The notes beneath the pieces are model-generated. The model was not told the DNA's origin and searched no databases. It saw nothing but the letters and a program-made list of their open reading frames with translations. Shown piece by piece: positions 7,310-15,827 of a stretch of 49,656 bases of DNA (positions within the stretch are counted from its first letter, which is position 1; every line of letters begins with the position of its first letter). This DNA comes from a virus: positions 1 through 49,656 of the IMG/VR virus record IMGVR_UViG_3300044987_002599. The stretch is one strand, 5' to 3'. The position numbers were made by a program, and so were the translations under genes.

Positions 7310-8197
7310 ATGAAAATAAAAATGCCCAGCACCAAGGACGTTAAAAAAGCCACCAGCAGTGTGACAAAAACTGTCACTGACACCAGCAACACTGTGGTTA
7401 AAGAAACTACCAAAACTGTTGACAAGGCTGTTGACACAATAGCCAACACAGCCACTGATGCCTATAAGGACGCATCTAAGGCAGCGTCTGATGCCTACAA
7501 TTATTCAGTGAGCTTGGCTAACAATACTGCTGCTGTGAGTGCAAGTGTTGCCAACACCGTTGCCAAAAACACCGAAGAGGCTGCCAAACAGGGCATCAAC
7601 GTTGCTAGTGATGAGTGGAAGAAGGGCAGTGCTCTAGCACAAGACTTTTATAAGGACGGTGCTGAGGCAGTTGTCAAAGCTGCTGAAGATGCATATGCCT
7701 GGGCGGATGCTAATGCATGTAGAATTGGCTTGAACTATGCACTCACAACTGGTATAGTGCTCTACTTTGCTCCCAAGCCTGCTCCAGGTGATCCAGGCAC
7801 TGTGAATTCAACCGCAGCCAGCATGACCTGGGTTGCCTGGTTTGCATCACAAGCTGGTAAGGCTGCCTCCGCAGCACAAACTATGGCATTGAGTTGCAGT
7901 ATCAGTTACATCATAACCGAAGGCTTGTTTTTGATTCCAGGGGTAAAGGGTCAAGTGAACAAGACACTTGTGTTCAATGCTCTGTCAAATTGCATCAACA
8001 CAACGATTACTAATGCATATCTCTGGGGTACACCAGCCGGTGTTGGTATTGCTGTGGGATCAGCCATCTCCCCAGTTATTGCAACGCTGATTTGCGAGGG
8101 TGTGCTGCCGCGTGGTGCAAGCAAGGGTCCAGACGCCAAAGCTGCTGAAGACGGCATCAAGATGGCCAAGGACGCTTTGAAAAGCTTGGGCTTTTAA
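7310..8197 (+). CDS. unknown helical protein, low-complexity N-terminus
   Basis: 295-residue protein I do not recognise. Residues about 5-110 are a Lys/Thr/Ala/Asp-rich amphipathic region of degenerate 11-residue type repeats (for example KTVDKAVDTIANTATDAYKD), like LEA or apolipoprotein-type helices. Residues about 135-270 are Ala/Gly-rich and moderately hydrophobic, with possible membrane-inserting stretches (NYALTTGIVLYFAP, ISYIITEGLFLIPGV, GVGIAVGSAISPVIATLI). No signal peptide. AAGGA lies 6 bases before the ATG, and a TATAAT hexamer (7268-7273) lies upstream but without a clear -35. It ends at a long palindrome. A membrane-active or internal virion protein is possible, but this is a guess. 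Confidence 0.8.
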   Translation: MKIKMPSTKDVKKATSSVTKTVTDTSNTVVKETTKTVDKAVDTIANTATDAYKDASKAASDAYNYSVSLANNTAAVSASVANTVAKNTEEAAKQGINVASDEWKKGSALAQDFYKDGAEAVVKAAEDAYAWADANACRIGLNYALTTGIVLYFAPKPAPGDPGTVNSTAASMTWVAWFASQAGKAASAAQTMALSCSISYIITEGLFLIPGVKGQVNKTLVFNALSNCINTTITNAYLWGTPAGVGIAVGSAISPVIATLICEGVLPRGASKGPDAKAAEDGIKMAKDALKSLGF

Positions 8198-8199
8198 CA

Positions 8200-8235
8200 A
8201 TCAAAGGAGCTGGATTTGTGTCCAGCTCCTTTGAT
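8200..8235. terminator. bidirectional palindrome between convergent genes
   Basis: A perfect 15-bp stem (8200-8214 with 8221-8235) and a 6-base loop sit three bases past the 7310-8197 stop codon. The right arm ends in the stop codon of the convergent FkbM gene. No long U-run follows on either strand. Confidence 0.6.
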
Positions 8236-9269
8236 CATGTAAAGATATCACTCAATGCGTTTTGATATTCTGGAAACTGTTGAAAAAACCTTTCTGTAAA
8301 AACAACCAAATCTCCCTCTCGCGTATAAACTTTGTTACTGCGGCTGGGAGACAAAGTTTCTCCCTCCTCCGGCAGTTTGTCTAGCTTGGCCATTTCCCTA
8401 GCGTTCAACTGAAACCAAGGCACACTATCTTTCCAAAAGCTGACTTTTCCAGATTTTGTCAATTGCTCCTGATACACTTTGTAGAGATGGACTTTCTCAC
8501 TGTTGCTGGGCAGCAGGGCTCGAGGCACAGCCAATAGATCGTTCACACCTGCCAGGATGCTGTTGCTTGCGAGGCTGCTGGCCCTGATATCAGTTTCAGT
8601 CAAAATTTGATGATAACTACTACTAATAGGAACATAATCATGTTCCAAGAACCAATTGATTACATTAGTGACTTTTTGCAGTTCCACTGCATTATTGTGA
8701 TTGCATTCAAAGAATATCCAAGGTTGGTCTTGTTGAATACGGGCAGCCGCACCTTTGAGAACATCAAGCTCATGACCTTCAACATCAATTTTCATGAGCT
8801 TGATTTTGGGAAGATCAAGGCTGTCAATGCAAACAGTTTTCACAGTGCGGTTTCCACGCTCTGATCCCACAATATGGCTGGTGCCAGTTTGTTTGGGATT
8901 GTATTGAAAGCTGATTTCTCCACTTTGTTGACTCACTGCCTGGTTGTGGATTTGATAAATGCTTTCCTTGCCTGCAAAGCTACGCATTATGCATTCACAA
9001 TTTTCTTGAATGGGTTCAAACATAATTGTTTGACTACAGAAGCTTTGACTCAAAAATTCCCAGCTGGCAACACCATAGTTTGCACCAATATCCAACAGCA
9101 GTCCTGGTCCTTCCAGTCCCAGTGACTTCCAGCTTTTCCACCATTTCTTGAACAACCAATTGTCATTTTGGAGACGTAGCTTGCTGCTCCAGAAGTCGGC
9201 TTTGTTCATGTGTAGATTCAAACCATTGAATGGCAAAACTTCTGTTTTGAGCTCTGGCAGGCGTTCCAT
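8235..9269 (-). CDS. FkbM-family methyltransferase
   Basis: 344-residue SAM-dependent methyltransferase of the FkbM type. The SAM-binding core is LLLDIGANYGVASWEFL (about residues 57-73) with FEPIQENCE (about 85-93) as the second strand. The family block KLMKIDVEGHELDVLKGA follows near residue 160, then IFFECNHNN. FkbM enzymes usually O-methylate sugars or small molecules; in phages they occur near glycan-modifying genes, so a sugar on the virion or host surface is a possible substrate. The C-terminal about 120 residues are an extension I cannot assign. It is a single-gene unit converging on the 7310-8197 gene, and its upstream side faces the late promoter of the second endonuclease. No strong Shine-Dalgarno precedes the 9269 ATG. 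Confidence 0.88.
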   Translation of the reverse strand: MERLPELKTEVLPFNGLNLHMNKADFWSSKLRLQNDNWLFKKWWKSWKSLGLEGPGLLLDIGANYGVASWEFLSQSFCSQTIMFEPIQENCECIMRSFAGKESIYQIHNQAVSQQSGEISFQYNPKQTGTSHIVGSERGNRTVKTVCIDSLDLPKIKLMKIDVEGHELDVLKGAAARIQQDQPWIFFECNHNNAVELQKVTNVINWFLEHDYVPISSSYHQILTETDIRASSLASNSILAGVNDLLAVPRALLPSNSEKVHLYKVYQEQLTKSGKVSFWKDSVPWFQLNAREMAKLDKLPEEGETLSPSRSNKVYTREGDLVVFTERFFQQFPEYQNALSDIFT

Positions 9270-9367
9270 AGAGTCTTATTCCCGTGAATACATTATTCTG
9301 ATTGTTACAGCTTTTTTGTTCTTGCGTCAAGATTCCAAATACATAAACAACCTATTTGACATATCGC

Positions 9368-9375
9368 TATAAATA
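9368..9375 (+). promoter_or_regulatory. T4-type late promoter TATAAATA
   Basis: A perfect TATAAATA octamer lies 30 bases upstream of the homing endonuclease gene at 9405, in the correct orientation. Confidence 0.7.
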
Positions 9376-9404
9376 CAACAAACTTAAATTGGAGAGTTTG
9401 TTAA

Positions 9405-10256
9405 ATGATCGAATGTCAAATCTGCAAAAGACAATTGGGCACCTTGGTAGGTAAGCACCTCAAAAGCCATGGTTTATCAAGTCAAGAGTATCAAGAAAAA
9501 TTTCCTGGGAATCCTGTTAGCGCAATGAAGCCATGGACAGAGGAGTTGCGTGCCAAACAAAAACAAGTGCGGACTGGCAGAAAACACAGCGAAGAAACCA
9601 AACAAAAAATTGGTGTTGGTAACAAGGGTAAAATTATGCCTAGAGAAGCTGTGGAGCGGCAAAAAGAAAGTTACCAGAAATTTTTAGAGAGTAATGGTGG
9701 CAGTCCTCAAAAAGGCTACAAACGTAGTGACGAATTCAAAAAGAGAATGAGTCACATAGCACAAACTAGAGATCCTGCACTAGTGCAACAAAAGGTTGAA
9801 CAGATGTGGGCTGCACGACGCGGCAGCAAGGCTACTGATGAACAAAAAGCCCGATATTCTGAAGCTAGACTAGATTTTATTGAAAAGAACCCTGACAAAA
9901 TTATTCCCAAACTATTCAATACAAAACCAGAGCAGGAATTTGAACAAATCTTAGTCACTAAAAACATCGCCTACAGTAAGAATAAAAGGGTTGGTAACAG
10001 ATTGTTTGACTTTGTTGTAGAGGATTGCGTAATTGAGATTGATGGACCATATCATTGGAATCCATTGATGCATGGTAACAAGACAATGACATTGGAAGAG
10101 AGGACTTTATTGTTAAGGGAGATGCAAACTCGAGATGCGCTCAAAACACAACTTGCCAAAGAAAATGGGTATCGGGTTTTTAGGCTAGATGTAACAAGTT
10201 GTCTACCCAAGGATTGGTATGAAAGGCTTAAAGCACAGGGATGGGATATCTTTTAA
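9405..10256 (+). CDS. homing endonuclease, zinc-finger and Vsr/EDxHD-type nuclease
   Basis: 283-residue mobile nuclease. It starts with a MucR/Ros-like zinc finger, CQICKRQLGTLVGKHLKSHG followed by LSSQEYQEKFPG. NUMOD3-like DNA-binding repeats follow: GRKHSEETKQKIGVGNKG and a second at GYKRSDEFKKRMS. The C-terminus is a restriction-like fold of the Vsr/EDxHD type: LFDFVVEDCVIEIDGPYHW (about residues 200-218) and RDALKTQLAKENGYRVFRLD. It sits immediately downstream of the major capsid gene on the opposite strand, a usual place for T4-type homing endonucleases that spread by cutting conserved core genes. AGAG lies upstream of the ATG. It has its own perfect late promoter and ends at a bidirectional terminator. 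Confidence 0.88.
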   Translation: MIECQICKRQLGTLVGKHLKSHGLSSQEYQEKFPGNPVSAMKPWTEELRAKQKQVRTGRKHSEETKQKIGVGNKGKIMPREAVERQKESYQKFLESNGGSPQKGYKRSDEFKKRMSHIAQTRDPALVQQKVEQMWAARRGSKATDEQKARYSEARLDFIEKNPDKIIPKLFNTKPEQEFEQILVTKNIAYSKNKRVGNRLFDFVVEDCVIEIDGPYHWNPLMHGNKTMTLEERTLLLREMQTRDALKTQLAKENGYRVFRLDVTSCLPKDWYERLKAQGWDIF

Positions 10257-10262
10257 CACAAG

Positions 10263-10290
10263 AAAAAAGCCCGGCATTGCCGGGCTTTTT
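10263..10290. terminator. bidirectional intrinsic terminator
   Basis: An 8-bp stem AGCCCGGC-ATT-GCCGGGCT (10268-10286) is preceded by a run of A and followed by a run of T, so it works as a Rho-independent terminator on both strands. It serves the convergent endonuclease (+) and capsid (-) units. This is the only hairpin in the window with clear U-tracts on both sides. Confidence 0.85.
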
Positions 10291-10341
10291 GCATGAAAGT
10301 CTATGTATCAAAGGGCACATTACGTAACCCTTTGATATTGC

Positions 10342-11556
10342 TCACAAAAATTTCAAATTCGCAGTATTTATGGCGATGCCAGCCAAGTAGTCAGCAGCAT
10401 TACCAAGTGAACTTGCTACGTTGCTGAGTTCCAAGTAACCATATCGTGACATGAAAGACACCACTGGTTCGAAGGTGTTGGGATCAATCACAACACCACT
10501 GCTTGTCAGTGGCACATATGGGCAATAATACGCAGCCGCATCAATTTCGCCAGGACCCTTGTAACCAACTAGCACAGGGGTATCATCAGCAGCATATTGG
10601 TCCACATACACGCGAACTGAGTTGTTCAAAACGCCAACGAACTTGGTGTTGGTTGGAGCTTCGAATGTGCCTTCAGTTGTGCGAGCGAAAGCGGAAGTTG
10701 TTGCGCTTTGCAGGATTGTCAGTGCTGTGGGGGAAACCACAACCCAGTTACCAGCACCACGACGTGTGCGAGCAGCAATCAAGTTTGCACCACGGTTGAT
10801 CAAGACAGCAAGAGCAGCATGCTCGTCACCAACGAATGTGGCAGTGCCGGAGACAGCGCCTTGGTCGTATGTGAGAGTGATGCCAGCTAGGTTGCGCAGG
10901 CTGTTTAGGATCTCTTGGTCAATTTCAGCTGTGATTTCTTGAGCTAGAGCAGCCATAATCTCAGCTTCGATGTCAATGCCTTGTTGGGCTTGTGCATCTT
11001 GTGCAGCCTCGAAAGTCCAGCGAGCGCTGAGCTTGCGGGTCTTGGCTTCCACAGTCTCTTTCAAGATCTGGATGTTTAGTCTCTTGCCAGCTGTGCCTTC
11101 AAGTGTTGCAGCAGCAGCACCGCGAGGGTTGTTCACATCGCCATTACCGCTGTAAAAGCGAGCAATGTCAAATGGGCTGAGAGCTTCAGTACCAGCAATC
11201 ACGCCACCAGCTACTGCTGGATTGGGGTATGTGTCGGCATAACGCACACGCAGGGTGTGGATTTGCCCAACGGGACCTGTCATTGGTTGCACGCCGATGA
11301 TCTCGTTAGCGATAACAGTTGGCATCACTCGACGGATAACGGGCAGGATAACCTTGTTTAGGGTAGCAACGTTGCCTTGGCTTGTTGAACCAGGTGTTGC
11401 GTTTTCAAACAAGATGCCTGCTTTGCTGCTTAGGTCACGCTTGGTATTCTCAAGAACCACTTCCATAACTTTCTTGCGATTGCCGGTGAGGCCTTCGCAG
11501 AGAGCGTCTCTGGTGAGATTCCAGTTGGCTTCAAAAAGGTTGCCTTTCATAGTCAT
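10342..11556 (-). CDS. 23: major capsid protein gp23
   Basis: 404-residue T4-type major head protein. Typical blocks are present: the N-terminal NTKRDLSSKAGILFENATPG, VLPVIRRVMPTVIANEIIGVQPM, TGPVGQIHTLRVRYAD, the KLSARWTFEAAQDAQAQQGID core, and the C-terminal DPNTFEPVVSFMSRYGYLE. T4 gp23 has about 520 residues and is cut by gp21 after residue 65; this version is shorter, as in aquatic relatives. The ATGs at 11556 and 11550 both follow AAGGAG (spacing 3 and 9), and I took the first. It is the last gene of the head operon 14832 to 10342 and would be the most abundant virion protein. Confidence 0.97.
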   Translation of the reverse strand: MTMKGNLFEANWNLTRDALCEGLTGNRKKVMEVVLENTKRDLSSKAGILFENATPGSTSQGNVATLNKVILPVIRRVMPTVIANEIIGVQPMTGPVGQIHTLRVRYADTYPNPAVAGGVIAGTEALSPFDIARFYSGNGDVNNPRGAAAATLEGTAGKRLNIQILKETVEAKTRKLSARWTFEAAQDAQAQQGIDIEAEIMAALAQEITAEIDQEILNSLRNLAGITLTYDQGAVSGTATFVGDEHAALAVLINRGANLIAARTRRGAGNWVVVSPTALTILQSATTSAFARTTEGTFEAPTNTKFVGVLNNSVRVYVDQYAADDTPVLVGYKGPGEIDAAAYYCPYVPLTSSGVVIDPNTFEPVVSFMSRYGYLELSNVASSLGNAADYLAGIAINTANLKFL

Positions 11557-11563
11557 TTTCTCC

Positions 11564-12769
11564 TTATTGTGCTTTGGCGACACCGGCCAAATACAAGATA
11601 TTTTGAAGATCGCGATCTTCAGTTGGGTTTTGTTGTGTTTCCACGAGACTTACGCGGTCTCCGGAATGTGCCACAGCTCTGCTGGGTTTTGCTTGCACAG
11701 CCTTTGGTGCGGCTGGTGCATTTTGGTTCAACACTGCGGGCAAGTATCTGTGATAGCTTTCTTTGAGGTGTGTGGTTTTCACATCTTCCAAAAGGCTTTC
11801 CATGATCTTTTTCTTGTCTCTGGCCAAGGGGTTCAACAGCTCATTGAGCACTTGGGCTCTTTGAAGCTGAGCTTGTGCTGCACGGCTTTGTGCACGAACG
11901 CTTTCCAAGAGATTTTCTTTCTCATGAATTGCCTTTTGTGCCTCAGCTAGTGCTGCTTGTTGCGTCTTGAGTTGATCACTGAGCTTTTTGACTTGAGTAC
12001 CTTCTGCAAGGTAGCTGGTCATAAATTCAGCGGCCACAGCTTCGAATATTTTACGACCAAAATTGTTCTCACGAGCAATTTTGATATCGTCTCTCCATTG
12101 CACCAACTCGCGCTTGATGACCTCGTTCAAGGTTTTATCAACCACAGTGGTTGCTCTGTTGACAAATGAGCGTTGGGTTTCATCCAGCTTGCGCTTTGCT
12201 TCGCTTGCCAGTTTGACTCGTTGCTCTACCAGAGCCTTTTTGTCAGATTGAAATTCGGAAATTTCTTCTGACAATTGCTGAAGAACAAAGTTCTCCAGTT
12301 TGCCAATTTTAGCTTCGAGGGCTGCTTGAGCGTTTTTCTTACTCTCCAGCAGTTCGGTAGCCATAGATTTGCGTTGAACGGCCAACTGTTTTCTGTCGGC
12401 TTTGAACTCAGTAATTTCCTTGCGGATTTCACCTTGCATAAACTGTTCCATCATTTTCACATGTTGGGCCAGCTTTTTGTTGTAAGTGGATTTTGCCTCA
12501 CTAACAGCACGGGTGAGCTGCACCTTTTTGGCTGCTACTGCTTGCTTGTCTTGAGAGAACTCACTGAGTTCTTTTCTCACAACATCGTTCAACATCTTGT
12601 CCATGGCTTCCACAAGCAATCCGCGCTCGTGCTCGAAGCGATGAGCATAACTTTCTTGGAGCTTTGTCTCAGCTTCTTTGAGCTTGTTTGTGAATGCTTC
12701 CTGAAGGGCAGTTTTGGCTTCGGGGCCAAGCACTTCGTTCTCCAGGAGCTCTTGTAGTTGTTTTTCCAT
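11564..12769 (-). CDS. 22: prohead core scaffold gp22
   Basis: 401-residue coiled-coil scaffold protein of the prohead core, between gp21 and gp23 exactly as in T4. Almost the entire chain is Lys/Glu/Gln-rich helix. I see a tandem repeat of exactly 51 residues at 56-106, 107-157, 158-208 and a partial fourth from 209. Each begins like MDKMLNDVVRKELSEF, MEQFMQGEIRKEITEF, LENFVLQQLSEEISEF or VDKTLNEVIKRELVQW. T4 gp22 is about 269 residues, so the extra length comes from these repeats. The C-terminal about 70 residues are Pro/Ala-rich and flexible. It would be degraded by gp21 after assembly. The stop codon lies 8 bases before the gp23 start. Confidence 0.92.
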   Translation of the reverse strand: MEKQLQELLENEVLGPEAKTALQEAFTNKLKEAETKLQESYAHRFEHERGLLVEAMDKMLNDVVRKELSEFSQDKQAVAAKKVQLTRAVSEAKSTYNKKLAQHVKMMEQFMQGEIRKEITEFKADRKQLAVQRKSMATELLESKKNAQAALEAKIGKLENFVLQQLSEEISEFQSDKKALVEQRVKLASEAKRKLDETQRSFVNRATTVVDKTLNEVIKRELVQWRDDIKIARENNFGRKIFEAVAAEFMTSYLAEGTQVKKLSDQLKTQQAALAEAQKAIHEKENLLESVRAQSRAAQAQLQRAQVLNELLNPLARDKKKIMESLLEDVKTTHLKESYHRYLPAVLNQNAPAAPKAVQAKPSRAVAHSGDRVSLVETQQNPTEDRDLQNILYLAGVAKAQ

Positions 12770-12787
12770 AGGACTGGCGTCTCCTTG

Positions 12788-13420
12788 TTAAATCTTCAAC
12801 TCGTTAACCCAGCGGAGCAGGGTCTTGGTGAGATGCTTTTGAGCCTTCTCATCATGACGCACGCTTTCTGCCAAGTCTCTGATGTTGCTGCCGAGCCTTC
12901 TGTGATACATAGCCTCATATACAGGCACAGGATATGCACTTGGGGCTGAAGGTTTGGCCACTATGTCGACTGTTAACATTTCAAAATCTGAAACGTTCCC
13001 ATAGGGATCGACATTGCCTGAGCCACGTGATGAAACGCCAAGTTTTACACCACTCTCAAGCAAGGTTTTTGCAATTTGACCGCAAGGTGTTGGTAATACT
13101 TTCAACTTACCAAGGCCATTGGGACCGTCTATCCACATTTTTTGAATGCTGTGGCTTACGCGATCTAGATGAATTTGAAGCTCTTGTGGATGATCCAGTT
13201 CACCAGGTACCCCATTGTCTTTGGATATGCTTGAATTTACTAGCTCTACGGCTTTGCGAATCTCGTCTACAGGATAGACTCTTCCGTTATGATTTTTGAT
13301 TCCGCCTTGAATGAAGATTCCTTCCATGAAGAGGTTTTTATGACCACCTTCTATGGCTTCGGTAACAACCTTCATTTGTGCATCATCAAAATGCAAGTGT
13401 TCTTGCAGAATTGAGACCAT
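12788..13420 (-). CDS. 21: prohead core protease gp21
   Basis: 210-residue serine protease (T4 prohead protease family) that cleaves scaffold and capsid proteins during maturation. Catalytic motifs are visible: GELDHP with His77 and LGVSSRGSG with the nucleophile Ser around 130-131; the N-terminal NLFMEGIFIQGGIKNHNGRVYP is the family signature. The ATG at 13420 was chosen because AGGA lies 8 bases upstream; the longer frame to 13510 has no ribosome site and adds an unrelated leader. A late-promoter-like GTTAAATA lies 32 bases upstream. gp22 begins 18 bases after its stop. Confidence 0.94.
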   Translation of the reverse strand: MVSILQEHLHFDDAQMKVVTEAIEGGHKNLFMEGIFIQGGIKNHNGRVYPVDEIRKAVELVNSSISKDNGVPGELDHPQELQIHLDRVSHSIQKMWIDGPNGLGKLKVLPTPCGQIAKTLLESGVKLGVSSRGSGNVDPYGNVSDFEMLTVDIVAKPSAPSAYPVPVYEAMYHRRLGSNIRDLAESVRHDEKAQKHLTKTLLRWVNELKI

Positions 13421-13451
13421 TTTTGTTTCCTGTTTAGTTTCGTAGTAACAA

Positions 13452-13459
13452 TATTTAAC
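13452..13459 (-). promoter_or_regulatory. late-promoter-like GTTAAATA before gp21
   Basis: The minus-strand octamer GTTAAATA lies 32 bases upstream of the gp21 ATG and just after a terminator-like hairpin. The same octamer precedes the ligase-like fusion gene at 34027 in the same relative place. Confidence 0.5.
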
Positions 13460-13515
13460 AACACTATCTGAAACAGCTGGATTTCCAGTAAGAAACCAGT
13501 GTTTTTTCAAAGAAC

Positions 13516-13544
13516 TATGCTGTAACCTTTTGAGTTACAGCATA
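13516..13544. terminator. palindrome between acidic core gene and gp21
   Basis: A perfect 11-bp stem TATGCTGTAAC / GTTACAGCATA (13516-13526 / 13534-13544) with a 7-base loop lies 17 bases past the acidic core gene stop. No strong U-run follows on the minus strand. It probably separates a highly expressed core-protein transcript from the gp21-22-23 transcript. Confidence 0.5.
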
Positions 13545-13560
13545 ATTTCTTGTTGATAAA

Positions 13561-14832
13561 TTACTTCTTTGGTGTTGTGCCGGTGCTGCCCAGTGGGCTG
13601 CGAACGTTGGCTGCGCCAAAACCTTCTGAACGATCTTTGTTCAACATGGCCTTTGTACTGCCTTCCTTGCTGACATGAGTCATGTCTTCACTAGCCTTCT
13701 TGCGACGGTTGGACAAGTTCATACTGGCACTTGTGGGGGCAGATTGAAGATGATATCCATCAGCCTTTGATCCCTTGCCTGTCACAACTGGCTTGGCACC
13801 TGGAACAGGGCTTTGAACTCCTTTGGGCACTGGGCTATGCTTGCTGACATCAGAACGGGAAAATTTACCAGCGCCAACTTCAGCAGACTTTTTGGCGTCT
13901 ACATGAACTGTATCGAGGGCAATGGCTTCATCAAGATCATCATAGTCTTCATCAAGGTCGCCTGACCCAGGGCTACCGCCAAGCTGGTCAATCACATAAT
14001 CCCAGCACTTTTCTTCTGTGCCTGAGAACAAGCTGTCGGGTTCGTCATCGTCGCCATCATCTACGTAAACCTCGCATTCACCACCTTGTGCACCGCTGAT
14101 GTTAAACCGATCAATTTCATATTCCACACTTCCGTATCCGCCAGCAGACTGGATGCGATAAGGCATGCCTTCAATAGTAATTTTGTCGTTAGTGGCAGAG
14201 AACTTGTAACGTGTGCCTTTTGGAGTCTGTCCGCTGTCGCCATAAGATTCATCAAGGTCGTCAGTGTTGTCCATCCAGCCTTCGTCTACTGTTTCTTCGT
14301 CACTATCTGCATCACCATGTTCACCATGTAGTTCGGCTTTCATAGCTTCAAATTCAGCAGTCAATTCTTCAATTGCTTGCTCAATGTCTTTTAGACGCTC
14401 GCCTTCAGCTTCCTCGTCGTGGGCCATGTCTGCATCCATTTCAGCTTCATCAGCATCCATTTCTTCATCATCCATGTCGTCTTCAGCATCCATGTCCATG
14501 TCATCGTCTTCCACGTCAACATCAACATCGTCAGCATCTTCATCATCTCCAGCACTTACTGTGAGATCTTCAACCGCGTCATCGAGGTCAACATCTTCCA
14601 TTGTGCCGTCGCCATAATGCTCTTCACTCTCAATTTCTTCTTTGTGAGCTCTAATGTCGTGTCCGAGGTCTTCGCCCTCGTCCCCGCCCATTTCATGCTC
14701 TTCGTCACTTAGCATTTCCTCGTGAATTGCACGGGCCTTCTCAATGAAGATTTGGTGCAACAGGTCACGAGCCTTGTCTTCTTGCTCGTTGATAAGGTAA
14801 TCCATTACCTTCAACAGCTTGCTATTAGCCAT
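13561..14832 (-). CDS. acidic prohead core protein (gp67/gp68-like)
   Basis: 423-residue, extremely acidic protein immediately upstream of gp21, the place of prohead core proteins gp67/gp68 in T4. The N-terminus, MANSKLLKVMDYLINEQEDK then ARDLLHQIF, resembles the short helical start of T4 gp67. Residues about 40-200 are dominated by Asp, Glu and Met, with hardly any basic residues. Residues about 205-300 form a compact domain (RYKFSATNDKITIEGMPYRI ... CWDYVIDQLGG), and the last about 120 residues are Ser/Pro/Lys-rich and disordered. T4 gp67 and gp68 are only 80 and 141 residues, so this is a much enlarged version; the middle domain is unassigned. AAGGAGA precedes the ATG, and a late-promoter-like TCTAAATA lies 38 bases upstream. 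Confidence 0.78.
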   Translation of the reverse strand: MANSKLLKVMDYLINEQEDKARDLLHQIFIEKARAIHEEMLSDEEHEMGGDEGEDLGHDIRAHKEEIESEEHYGDGTMEDVDLDDAVEDLTVSAGDDEDADDVDVDVEDDDMDMDAEDDMDDEEMDADEAEMDADMAHDEEAEGERLKDIEQAIEELTAEFEAMKAELHGEHGDADSDEETVDEGWMDNTDDLDESYGDSGQTPKGTRYKFSATNDKITIEGMPYRIQSAGGYGSVEYEIDRFNISGAQGGECEVYVDDGDDDEPDSLFSGTEEKCWDYVIDQLGGSPGSGDLDEDYDDLDEAIALDTVHVDAKKSAEVGAGKFSRSDVSKHSPVPKGVQSPVPGAKPVVTGKGSKADGYHLQSAPTSASMNLSNRRKKASEDMTHVSKEGSTKAMLNKDRSEGFGAANVRSPLGSTGTTPKK

Positions 14833-14870
14833 AGTTTGTCTCCTTTGGTAAAGTTGATAGACTCTGTGTT

Positions 14871-14878
14871 TATTTAGA
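14871..14878 (-). promoter_or_regulatory. late-promoter-like TCTAAATA
   Basis: The minus-strand octamer TCTAAATA lies 38 bases upstream of the acidic core gene, oriented into the head operon. Confidence 0.5.
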
Positions 14879-14928
14879 AGGAGTTGAAGAATAACTTGGA
14901 TTTATATGGAAAATAAGGCAATTTTAGA

Positions 14929-15147
14929 CTACATGCCTGGCATTCCGCCGCCTTCAGCAGAGGGAGCGCCATACAACAGGCCCAAAAGATCTCTGCGCAC
15001 AAGATTTTCCAATTTCTTGGCACTACGCATTCTTTTCATTTGATTTAAATGTGCGATTGTAATCTTGGGTCGACGCGGGTCATACTGATTTTGCATAGTA
15101 TAATGATCTTGGTCTGGGCTGTAATAGCCAGCACTATCTAAATCCAT
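14929..15147 (-). CDS. small conserved-type head-cluster protein
   Basis: 72-residue basic protein starting MDLDSAGYYSPDQDHY, with a helical PKITIAHLNQMKRMRSAKKL centre and a Gly/Met-rich end (GAPSAEGGGMPGM). Small proteins of this layout sit beside the portal/core genes of aquatic T4-like phages; I know no function. The ATG at 15147 is preferred over 15156 because GAG precedes it and a late-promoter core lies only 15 bases upstream, leaving too short a leader for 15156. A prohead-core or head-assembly role is inferred only from position. Confidence 0.65.
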   Translation of the reverse strand: MDLDSAGYYSPDQDHYTMQNQYDPRRPKITIAHLNQMKRMRSAKKLENLVRRDLLGLLYGAPSAEGGGMPGM

Positions 15148-15161
15148 TGCTCTCATAAATC

Positions 15162-15169
15162 TATTTATT
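15162..15169 (-). promoter_or_regulatory. late-promoter-like AATAAATA
   Basis: The minus-strand octamer AATAAATA lies directly upstream of the small head-cluster gene, 15 bases before its preferred ATG. Confidence 0.45.
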
Positions 15170-15218
15170 GCAGAGAAACAAAGGCCCTTGTATAGTTCAA
15201 ATCAAAGGGAGCAACAGA

Positions 15219-15827
15219 GTGTCAATTTATCAATTTTTACCAAGTCCCAGCTTTGGCGCTGGTGAGGCAAACGTAGCAACCTGGAAAGATGGATTTTCAG
15301 GAGATGATATAAAAAAGATAATTCAATTGGGGCAGGCTAGACAGCCAGGAAAAGCGGTAATTGGTGGATTTGATCCCGCTCAAAATTATGAACAAATACG
15401 CAAAAGCAAAACCAGTTGGATTGAAGCCAGTCCTGACACTGATTGGATTTATCAACGCTTGGGTAATATTGCTCGTAATTTAAATGGCCAGCATTTTCGC
15501 TTTGATTTGTGGGGATTTGGTGAACACCTACAATACACTGAATACTACGGGGAGGATGAGGGTCACTACACCTGGCATATTGACAGTGGCATCACTTCAA
15601 CAAACCACGGTCCTCGAAAACTCAGTGTAGTTTTACAATTGAGCGATCCCTGTGAGTATGAAGGTGGAAATCTACAAGTTAAGTTGGGCGCTGATCCACA
15701 AACCATTAGCAAGGATCTAGGCCTTGTAGCCGTTTTTCCCAGCTTTGTGCTGCATAGGGTTACCCCAGTTACAAATGGTTTACGCCGCACTTTGGTGGCT
15801 TGGTTAACTGGTCCAGCACTGCGTTAA
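15219..15827 (+). CDS. 2OG-Fe(II) oxygenase (PKHD/prolyl-hydroxylase type)
   Basis: 202-residue 2-oxoglutarate/Fe(II)-dependent dioxygenase. The double-stranded beta-helix core shows the metal ligands His120-x-Asp122 (HYTWHIDSG) and His179 (FVLHRVTP), and the 2OG-binding Arg in [10 protein letters not shown] (189-190). The EGGNLQV turn and [11 protein letters not shown] strand are typical of PiuC-like and prolyl-4-hydroxylase enzymes. The GTG at 15219 was chosen because AAGGGAG lies 8 bases before it; an in-frame ATG at 15168 has no ribosome site. The gene is convergent with, and overlaps by 4 bases, the first of three collagen-like fibre genes, which suggests (inference) that those Gly-Pro-Pro repeats are its substrate. 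It could instead hydroxylate another protein or a nucleic acid. Confidence 0.9.
   Translation: MSIYQFLPSPSFGAGEANVATWKDGFSGDDIKKIIQLGQARQPGKAVIGGFDPAQNYEQIRKSKTSWIEASPDTDWIYQRLGNIARNLNGQHFRFDLWGFGEHLQYTEYYGEDEGHYTWHIDSGITSTNHGPRKLSVVLQLSDPCEYEGGNLQVKLGADPQTISKDLGLVAVFPSFVLHRVTPVTNGLRRTLVAWLTGPALR

Noticed and set aside
10363-10371. Late-promoter-like CCATAAATA on the minus strand within the gp23 3' end
   Set aside because: It points into the terminator region with no downstream minus-strand gene.
14264-14712. Long Ser-rich and His/Leu-rich ORFs on the plus strand
   Set aside because: Shadows of the Asp/Glu-rich acidic core gene on the other strand.
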